Source of the DNA: an uncultured Planctomycetaceae bacterium
GTDB taxonomy: Bacteria; Planctomycetota; Planctomycetia; Pirellulales; UBA1268
NCBI GenBank assembly: GCA_903885855.1
Contig: CAISKG010000519.1
Span: 1 to 14,196, forward strand
Length of the DNA: 14,196 nucleotides
Direction of reading: 5' to 3'
In this document: positions 6,047 to 14,196 of the stretch, in pieces
Numbering within the stretch: position 1 is the stretch's first letter
How the letters are laid out: every line of letters starts with the position of its first letter
Position numbers and translations under genes: made by a program
The notes under the pieces: model-generated
Databases searched by the model: none
Told to the model about the DNA's origin: nothing
Seen by the model: the letters and a program-made list of their open reading frames with translations, nothing else

Positions 6047-6568
6047 TCAGGCGGGCTTCATCCCCTCCATCCGCCGCCAGGCGCTGAACTGCCCGAGGTG
6101 CGACATCATGTGGCCCCCGGCGTAGAAGCAGTGGACGCTGCCGAGGGTGGGGAAGAGCTCGCGCATCCGCCCCTCGGCCGGATTGGGGGCGTCGAGGAGG
6201 GCGTCGGGGGCGGCGCGGAGGGCGTCGATCGCCTCCCGGCAGCCGGTGCGGAACGCGGCCACCACCGTCTCCATCGGCGGATAGAGGGTTCCCGAGGGGT
6301 CGTCGGTGCAGCGCGCGTCCTTGGAGAAGGCCGCCTCGAACCCGGCCGGCAGGGGCGACGGCGTGCCGCCGAGATGGGCCACGATGCGCGGCCCGTAGAG
6401 GGCCAGATGGCCGAGGACGAAGGCGGGGTGGTTCGACTCCACCGCCGTGCCCCCCACGGTGGCGAAGCGGGCGAAACGCTCCGGGGCGACGCCGGCGAGG
6501 AGCCGCTCGGCGTAGTTGGCGGAGAGCTGCAGGCTGTCGGCGATGACGTTGCCGAGGGACCGGGTCAT
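6047..6568 (-). CDS. DinB/YfiT-like four-helix metal-binding protein
   Basis: This 173-residue protein matches the DinB-like fold, a four-helix bundle that binds a divalent metal through spaced histidines. Here HPAFVLGH supplies His47 and His54, and the C-terminal segment GGHMMSHLGQFSAWRRMEGM supplies His153 and His157 in the usual HxxxH spacing. Family members include thiol-dependent S-transferases and many proteins without known function, so no reaction can be named. The ATG at 6566-6568 has GGAG (6576-6579) seven bases upstream. The gene is last in the minus-strand run, 62 bases after purN, and its stop faces the plus-strand isomerase gene. The frame is open far upstream through purN, but that extension is out-of-frame purN sequence. 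Confidence 0.8.
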   Translation of the reverse strand: MTRSLGNVIADSLQLSANYAERLLAGVAPERFARFATVGGTAVESNHPAFVLGHLALYGPRIVAHLGGTPSPLPAGFEAAFSKDARCTDDPSGTLYPPMETVVAAFRTGCREAIDALRAAPDALLDAPNPAEGRMRELFPTLGSVHCFYAGGHMMSHLGQFSAWRRMEGMKPA

Positions 6569-6630
6569 GGCGCGGCTCCGGGGAAGGGGGGATGGGAAGG
6601 GGTGGGGTGACCGTGAACGGGCCGCGGCCG

Positions 6631-7211
6631 TCAGCCGGGGGCGCGGAAGCGTCGGATCGCCTCGGGGAGCGCCTCGCACTCCGCGGCGAAGACCCGCGCG
6701 GCGAGCGATTCGGGCGTGTCGTCGGCGAGCACCGGCACGGCGCGCTGCAGGAGGATCCGGCCGTGGTCGTACTCGTCGTCGACCAGATGCACCGTGCAGC
6801 CGCTCACGGTGCAGCCCCGGGCGAGCACCGCCCGGTGGACGTGGTCGCCGTGGAAGCCCTTGCCGCCGAAGGCGGGCAGCAGCGAGGGGTGGATGTTGAT
6901 GACGCGGTCGGCGAAGTCCGCCGGGATCGCCACGAGGTGGAGGAATCCGGCCATCACCACGAGCTCCGCGCCGGCGGCCCGGCAGGGGGCGAAGATCGCC
7001 CGGCTCCAGGCTTCCACGTCGCGCCCGCCGCGCTCGACCACCTCCACCGGCACGCCCGCGCGCCGGGCCAGGCGCACGCCACGGACGTCGGCGCGGCTCG
7101 ACACCACCACGGCCACCTCGGCCGCGAGGCTTCCGGCGGCGATCCGCTCGAGGAGGTTCTCGAGCGATCGCCCGGCGCCCGAGAGGAGGACGGCGATGCG
7201 CCGCGGCGCGG

Positions 7212-7215
<4 letters not shown>
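6631..7215 (-). CDS. purN: Phosphoribosylglycinamide formyltransferase (GAR transformylase)
   Basis: PurN transfers a formyl group from 10-formyltetrahydrofolate to glycinamide ribonucleotide, the third step of purine synthesis. The 194-residue length is typical. The N-terminal phosphate-binding loop is SGAGRSLENL (12-21), where SGxGSNL is usual. The catalytic INIHPSLLPAF gives Asn107 and His109, and VHLVDDEYDHGRILLQ carries the conserved acidic residues (Asp146, Asp150). Its ATG at 7213-7215 overlaps the ileS stop as ATGA, which implies translational coupling. Nothing else from purine synthesis is nearby apart from a purine nucleoside phosphorylase four genes upstream in the same run. Identity is strongly supported; the Asn-to-Leu-side change in the phosphate loop is a minor oddity. 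Confidence 0.95.
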
Positions 7216-10655
<3,440 letters not shown>

Positions 10656-10690
10656 CGGCGCTGGGGGGCGAGGGGGGCGGGGGCGGGCGA

Positions 10691-11764
10691 TCAGAGCTCG
10701 ACGGTGCGGCCGGTGCGGAACGACTCGTCGGCCGCCAGGACGATCCGCAGGCTGTTGACCGCGTCGGCCATGTGGGCCGAGAGGTCGCGGTCGTGGCGGA
10801 TGCAGTCGAGGAACAGCTCCTGCTCGAGCCGGCAGAGGCCGTCGTGATCGGGCTCGTCGCTGGAGTCGATCATCTCGTCGGCGCGGGCGAAGGTGCCGTC
10901 GGCGGCCAGCGCGCCGTGGTGGAGGCGGAGGCGGCCGGCCCGGGAGTGGGCCTCCACGTCGTCGCTGGCGACGTCGCCGTCCTTGACGCCGGCGATGCTC
11001 ACGCAGCCGCGCGGGCCGATCACGTCCTTCACGAAGTAGGCCGTCTCGCTCATCATCGGCCCCCAGCCGGCCTCGTACCAGCCGACCGAGCCGTCGTCGA
11101 AGGTCACCTGCAACTGGCCGTAGTTGTACATCCCGGGCACGAGCTCGTCGCTGAGCCGGGCGCCGATCGCCGAGACGCGCGTCGGCCGGGCCCGCGTCAT
11201 CAGGCACATCACGTCGACGTAGTGCACCCCGCAATCGACGATCGGCGACATCGAGTTCATCAGCTGCTTGTGCGTCCGCCACTGGTCGCCCGAGGACTGC
11301 TGATTGAGGTTCATGCGCATCACCAGCGGCTTGCCGAGCGACCGCGCCACCTCGACGAACTTCGCCCAGGTGGGATGCACGCGGAGCACGTAGCCGACCA
11401 CGAGCTTCTTCCCCGCGGCCTTGGCGGCGGCCACCACGGCCTCCGCCTCGGCGACGGTGGGGGCCACCGGCTTCTCGAGGAACACGTGGCAGCCGGCCGC
11501 GAAGGCGCGGCGGGCGAAGTCGGCGTGGGTGTCGGGGTAGGTGTTGATGGAGACGGCGTCGGGCGTGGTGGCCGCGAGGGCCTCGGCGTAGTCGGAGAAC
11601 TGCGGGTAGTCGGTCCCGAGGGCGTCGAGCAGCGCGCGGCGCGAGCCCTCCCCGCGGGCCACCACCCCCACGATCTCGAAGCCGTCGAGCGCGTGGTAGG
11701 CCTTGGCGTGCGACGTGCCCATGTGGCCGCAGCCGACGACGAGAATCCGGACGGGACGTGACAC
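10691..11764 (-). CDS. Cytoplasmic Gfo/Idh/MocA-family oxidoreductase
   Basis: This 357-residue NAD(P)-dependent dehydrogenase has no signal peptide. Its N-terminal Rossmann motif VRILVVGCGHMGTSHA (5-20) is followed by NTYPDTHADFARRAFAAG, the cofactor and catalytic motif FLEKP (Glu-Lys-Pro at 97-99), GYVLRVHP, and the substrate-side VDCGVHYVDVM. All hallmark residues of an active enzyme are present, including the Glu-Lys-Pro that the exported relative in this window has as Asp-Lys-Pro. It should oxidise or reduce a sugar, inositol or related polyol; the sequence does not say which. The GTG at 11762-11764 has GGAG (11773-11776) eight bases upstream. It lies 40 bases after the nucleoside phosphorylase gene and 35 bases before ileS, so co-transcription is likely. 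Confidence 0.92.
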   Translation of the reverse strand: MSRPVRILVVGCGHMGTSHAKAYHALDGFEIVGVVARGEGSRRALLDALGTDYPQFSDYAEALAATTPDAVSINTYPDTHADFARRAFAAGCHVFLEKPVAPTVAEAEAVVAAAKAAGKKLVVGYVLRVHPTWAKFVEVARSLGKPLVMRMNLNQQSSGDQWRTHKQLMNSMSPIVDCGVHYVDVMCLMTRARPTRVSAIGARLSDELVPGMYNYGQLQVTFDDGSVGWYEAGWGPMMSETAYFVKDVIGPRGCVSIAGVKDGDVASDDVEAHSRAGRLRLHHGALAADGTFARADEMIDSSDEPDHDGLCRLEQELFLDCIRHDRDLSAHMADAVNSLRIVLAADESFRTGRTVEL

Positions 11765-11804
11765 GGGATCGACTCCGGGATGGGGGATCGGGCGGGGGTG
11801 GGGG

Positions 11805-12641
11805 TCAGCCGCGGGCTTCGCCCGCCTGACGCACCGCGGCGGTGACGATGGCGCGGAGCTTCGGCTCGGCGCCGCGGGCCACGGCGAGGATCTTCTCCAC
11901 CGTCGCCACCTCGAGGTGGTCCGGCAGGCACATGTCGGTGATCACCGAGATGCCCAGCACGCGCAGGCCCGCGTGGACCGCCACGATCACCTCCGGCACC
12001 GTCGACATCCCCACGACGTCGGCGCCGATGCCGCGCAGGAAGCGGTATTCGGCGCGGGTCTCGAGATTCGGCCCGGTGACCGCCACGTACACGCCGCGGT
12101 GGGCGACGAAATCCTCGCGCCGGGCCACGGCCAGCGCCGCGTCGATGAGCTCCGGCGTGTACGGGGCCGACATGTCGGGAAAGCGCGGTCCGAGGCGGTC
12201 GTCGTTGATCCCCACGAGGGGGTTGTCGTTCATGAGGTTGATGTGGTCGTCGATGATCATCAGGTCGCCGGTGCGGTAGTGCGGATTGAGGCCGCCGCAG
12301 GCGTTGGTGACGACCAGGAGCGTGGCGCCGAGGCGCTCGAGGACGCGCACCGGGAAGGTGATCTGGGCGAGCGGATAGCCCTCGTAGGCGTGCATCCTGC
12401 CCTCCATGACCATCACCGGCACCCCCTCGAGGAGCCCGCAGACGAGCTGCCCGGCGTGGCCGTGGGCCGTGGAGCGGGCGAAGTGCGGGATCTCGGCGTA
12501 GGGGATCGTCACCGCCTCGGTGATCGCCCCCGTCACCCCCCCCAGGCCGCTGCCGAGGATGATCCCCACCGTCGGCATCCGCGGACACCGCGCGCGGATC
12601 GCACCGGCCGCCTCGGTGATCTTGTCGTATTGGTCGAGCAT
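11805..12641 (-). CDS. punA: Purine nucleoside phosphorylase, trimeric PNP/MTAP family
   Basis: This enzyme should split purine nucleosides with phosphate into base and ribose-1-phosphate. The 278-residue length and the motifs fit the trimeric PNP family: LGSGLGG (29-35, phosphate-binding Ser31), HGHAGQLVCG (His62), GRMHAYEGY, TNACGGLN, GPNLETRAEYR (base-contacting Glu194), and VVGMSTVPE (Met212, Ser213). The base-recognition segment reads SVITDMC with Asp236, where 6-oxopurine-specific enzymes such as human PNP have Asn243. Methylthioadenosine phosphorylases and the engineered human Asn-to-Asp enzyme use Asp to accept 6-aminopurines, so adenosine or broad purine use is possible. The ATG at 12639-12641 has GGGGGAG (12645-12651) close upstream. 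It follows the TPR gene by 50 bases. Confidence 0.93.
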   Translation of the reverse strand: MLDQYDKITEAAGAIRARCPRMPTVGIILGSGLGGVTGAITEAVTIPYAEIPHFARSTAHGHAGQLVCGLLEGVPVMVMEGRMHAYEGYPLAQITFPVRVLERLGATLLVVTNACGGLNPHYRTGDLMIIDDHINLMNDNPLVGINDDRLGPRFPDMSAPYTPELIDAALAVARREDFVAHRGVYVAVTGPNLETRAEYRFLRGIGADVVGMSTVPEVIVAVHAGLRVLGISVITDMCLPDHLEVATVEKILAVARGAEPKLRAIVTAAVRQAGEARG

Positions 12642-12691
12642 GCTCTCCCCCAAGGGCGACGCGCGATGCGCCCCCGCCCCGTCCGCGCGTG

Positions 12692-13132
12692 TCAGCCGAC
12701 GCGGTCGAGGAGGGCGCGGAATTCCGGGCGCCCGCGGAGCGACGCGAGGTCCGGATCGACCTCCATGTGGGCCACGTCGTCGTAGCCGAGCCGGAACGCG
12801 GCGGCGAGGTGCTCGAGCGCCTCGTCGTCGCGGCCGACGAGCGCCAGCGAGCAGGCGAGATTGTAGCGGGCCAGCGCGTCGTCCGGCAGGAGCGCCACGA
12901 GCCGGCGGTCGATTTCCAGGGCCCGCTCCAGGAGCCCCTTGCGCGAGCAGAGTTCGCCGAGCACGCGCAGCCCCTCGACGTGATCCGGGGATCGGCCCAG
13001 GAGGCGCTCGAAGAAGTCGATGTCGAAGTCGAGCTGGCCCAGGTCGCCGAACCACTCCCTGCCGCCGCGCGGGACGGCGCCGCTGCCTCCGGGGGGGCGA
13101 TCCTCGCCACTGGGCTCGTCGCTGCCGTGCAT
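12692..13132 (-). CDS. TPR-repeat protein
   Basis: This 146-residue soluble protein has a polar, Gly/Pro-rich start (about 40 residues), then helical tetratricopeptide-like repeats. SPDHVEGLRVLGELCSRKG pairs with LLERALEIDRRLVALLPDD, and ALARYNLACSLALVG with RDDEALEHLAAAFRLG. The end, DPDLASLRGRPEFRALL, is a common TPR cap. Such proteins act as protein-protein adaptors; no partner can be read from the sequence. I chose the ATG at 13130-13132 because AGGA lies about seven bases upstream. An in-frame ATG at 13208-13210 would add 26 Arg/Pro-rich residues and overlap the acidic gene's stop as ATGA, but it lacks a ribosome site. It sits between the acidic protein and the phosphorylase gene. Confidence 0.8.
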   Translation of the reverse strand: MHGSDEPSGEDRPPGGSGAVPRGGREWFGDLGQLDFDIDFFERLLGRSPDHVEGLRVLGELCSRKGLLERALEIDRRLVALLPDDALARYNLACSLALVGRDDEALEHLAAAFRLGYDDVAHMEVDPDLASLRGRPEFRALLDRVG

Positions 13133-13206
13133 GACGGGATCCTGTCGCGGGACCGTTCGGAGGGGGCCGGGCCGCTGGGGGCGCGCGGTGCGGCGCGCTC
13201 CCCGGC

Positions 13207-13530
13207 TCATTTCCGCTTGGCGGGGCCCTTGGCCGGCGGCGGCGGGGGCTCGTTCTCCTCCGGCGGATCCCAGTCGGGGTCGTTCTCCTCCTCCTCGAAA
13301 TCGTCGTCGAAGTCGTCGTCGAAATCATCGAACGCCGACTCCTCCTCCGGGACGGGCTGGGCGGTGAGATCCTCGTCCTCGGCGAGGTCGTCGTCGGAAT
13401 CGTCCGAGTCGTCGCCGCAGGCGAGGCGCGAACGGCGGCCGGGGAGGCCGGTGGGAACGGCCGCCCGTGGGGCGGCTCCGGCGGGGGCGCGGGGCGAGGC
13501 GGGGGCGGTCGGGAACGCGGAGAGCTTCAT
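13207..13530 (-). CDS. Small Asp/Glu-rich protein with basic ends (unknown function)
   Basis: I do not recognise a family. The 107-residue product has three parts: an Ala/Pro/Arg-rich start (1-36), an acidic middle with GDDSDDSDDDLAEDEDL and FDDFDDDFDDDFEEEEN, and a Pro-rich end closing with KGPAKRK. It is probably disordered. Similar acidic low-complexity proteins are frequent in planctomycetes. Phe recurs every four residues, encoded by a tandem 12-base unit, which suggests a real translated repeat. No ribosome site is evident before the ATG at 13528-13530, so the start is uncertain. Its stop overlaps an upstream in-frame ATG of the TPR gene (ATGA). A role binding basic proteins or metal is possible, but it is a guess. 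Confidence 0.6.
   Translation of the reverse strand: MKLSAFPTAPASPRAPAGAAPRAAVPTGLPGRRSRLACGDDSDDSDDDLAEDEDLTAQPVPEEESAFDDFDDDFDDDFEEEENDPDWDPPEENEPPPPPAKGPAKRK
13297..13332. repeat. Imperfect 12-base tandem repeat (about three units)
   Basis: Units at 13297-13308 and 13309-13320 differ by one base, and a third, more diverged unit follows at 13321-13332. On the minus strand each unit encodes Asp-Asp-(Asp)-Phe within the acidic protein. Such a repeat could gain or lose units by slippage without breaking the frame. Confidence 0.75.
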
Positions 13531-13596
13531 GGGTGGCGGCTGGCGGGCGGGGAGGAGCCGGGGGCGGGCCGCCCGGGAACCGGAACGGACGCGTCC

Positions 13597-13625
13597 AAGA
13601 AAACCTCTGGGAGGGGCGGCGTCAA
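13597..13625 (-). promoter_or_regulatory. Candidate promoter ahead of the acidic gene and the ileS run
   Basis: On the minus strand TTGACG (13620-13625) is followed after 17 bases by TTTCTT (13597-13602), a weak -10. It lies in the 163-base gap between argJ and the acidic gene, in a locally less GC-rich patch, and is the best promoter-like sequence before the seven-gene run. Only the -35 half is convincing. Confidence 0.3.
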
Positions 13626-13635
13626 GGCGTTTTCC

Positions 13636-13689
13636 CCCTCCCGCACGGGCCGGTGGGGCGGTTCATGGGCCCGGGAGCGGGCGGGAGGG
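13636..13689. terminator. Nested inverted repeat after argJ, possible terminator or RNA structure
   Basis: A nine-base perfect inverted repeat pairs 13636-13644 with 13681-13689 (CCCTCCCGC and GCGGGAGGG). Inside it, 13646-13651 pairs with 13668-13673 (CGGGCC and GGCCCG). It begins four bases after the argJ stop in the direction of transcription. No U-tract follows on the argJ strand (GGAAAAC follows instead), so it is not a textbook intrinsic terminator. It may block or pause transcription before the next promoter. Confidence 0.35.
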
Positions 13690-13693
13690 CTCT

Positions 13694-14196
13694 TCAGGTG
13701 TGGTAGTCGGCGTTCAGGTGGACGTACTCGGCGGTGAGGTCGCTGGAGTAGAAGCGGATCGATTCCGCCCCCTCCTCGAGGTCGAGCTCGATCAGGGTCT
13801 CGCGGTGGTCGCGGATCGAGGCCGACACCGCATCACCGTCGAAGGACACCGGGGCGCCGGCCCGGAAGAGCAGCGTGCCGTTGAGCCGCAGCTGCAGCCG
13901 GGCCGGGTCGAAGGGCACCCCCGCGTAGCCGGCGGCGGAGACGATCCGGCCCCAGTTGGGATCCGCGCCGCACACGGCCGTCTTCACCAGCGGGCTGTCG
14001 CCCACGGTGCGGGCGATGCGGCGGGCGTCGTCGCGCGACCGGCACCCGCGCACCTCGATGCGCAGCACGTGGGTCGCCCCTTCGCCGTCGTCGGCGATCT
14101 CGCGTGCGAGCGCCTCGCAGGCCTGTTCGAGCGCGGCGGCGAAGGTGTCGAGGGCGGGGCCCGAGAGCGGGGCGCCGCCGGCGGCGCCGTTGGCCA
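13694..14196 (-). CDS. argJ: Glutamate N-acetyltransferase / ornithine acetyltransferase, C-terminal part
   Basis: The last 167 residues of ArgJ are present; the start lies beyond the right edge. ArgJ moves the acetyl group from N-acetylornithine to glutamate, closing the cyclic arginine pathway, and cleaves itself into alpha and beta chains. Everything visible belongs to the beta chain. The window begins within the ANGAAGG stretch. Diagnostic motifs follow: SPLVKTAVCGADPNWGRIVSAAGYAG, then LRLNGTLLF, and the C-terminal end YVHLNADYHT, which closely matches the conserved end of ArgJ proteins. It is separated from the next minus-strand gene by 163 bases with an inverted repeat, so it probably ends its own transcription unit. 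The self-cleavage Thr is outside the window. Confidence 0.96.
   Translation of the reverse strand, partial: ANGAAGGAPLSGPALDTFAAALEQACEALAREIADDGEGATHVLRIEVRGCRSRDDARRIARTVGDSPLVKTAVCGADPNWGRIVSAAGYAGVPFDPARLQLRLNGTLLFRAGAPVSFDGDAVSASIRDHRETLIELDLEEGAESIRFYSSDLTAEYVHLNADYHT

Noticed and set aside
10656..11282. N-terminal extension of IleRS upstream of 10655
   Set aside because: The extra frame is Arg/Pro-rich shadow of the Gfo/Idh/MocA gene; the normal IleRS start is at 10655.

Overview
The window is about 14 kb of very GC-rich, densely coding bacterial DNA. Its gene content points to a member of the Planctomycetota, probably class Planctomycetia. The evidence is the head of a bacterial microcompartment (BMC) operon of the Planctomycetes-Verrucomicrobia (PVM) type, two sugar enzymes carrying twin-arginine signal peptides, a long IleRS that looks like the eukaryote-like (type 2) form, and a small Asp/Glu-rich protein of a style common in planctomycetes. 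No rRNA, tRNA, CRISPR array, insertion sequence or phage gene was seen. No stretch longer than about 210 bases lacks a gene.

Positions 1-3208 (minus strand) hold the start of the BMC operon, read from right to left: a DeoR-type repressor, the phosphotransacylase PduL (joined to deoR by an ATGA overlap), two hexameric shell proteins, and an acetate-kinase-like enzyme cut by the window edge. In described PVM compartments, aldehydes from L-fucose and L-rhamnose cleavage are oxidised to acyl-CoA inside the shell, PduL makes acyl-phosphate, and a kinase turns it into acid plus ATP. The shell pentamers, aldolase and aldehyde dehydrogenase of such loci would be expected to the left of position 1. 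A -35 TTGACA and paired AACGGT repeats lie upstream of deoR.

Positions 3357-6016 (plus strand) carry a GNAT acetyltransferase, an exported Gfo/Idh/MocA oxidoreductase and an exported hydroxypyruvate-isomerase-like TIM-barrel protein. The last two probably work on sugars in the cell envelope. They converge on the next block.

Positions 6047-13530 (minus strand) form a tight run, in transcription order: small acidic protein, TPR protein, purine nucleoside phosphorylase, cytoplasmic Gfo/Idh/MocA oxidoreductase, ileS, purN (ATGA overlap with ileS), DinB-like protein. Upstream of it lies the C-terminal part of argJ (13694-14196), separated by a 163-base gap with a nested inverted repeat and a possible promoter.

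The least routine points are a basic, in-frame, ribosome-site-equipped extension ahead of one shell protein, an acetate-kinase homologue with conservative changes at positions that are catalytic in classical AckA, and a purine nucleoside phosphorylase with Asp at the base-recognition Asn. The compartment itself is a known type. I did not find convincing evidence for a wholly new system.
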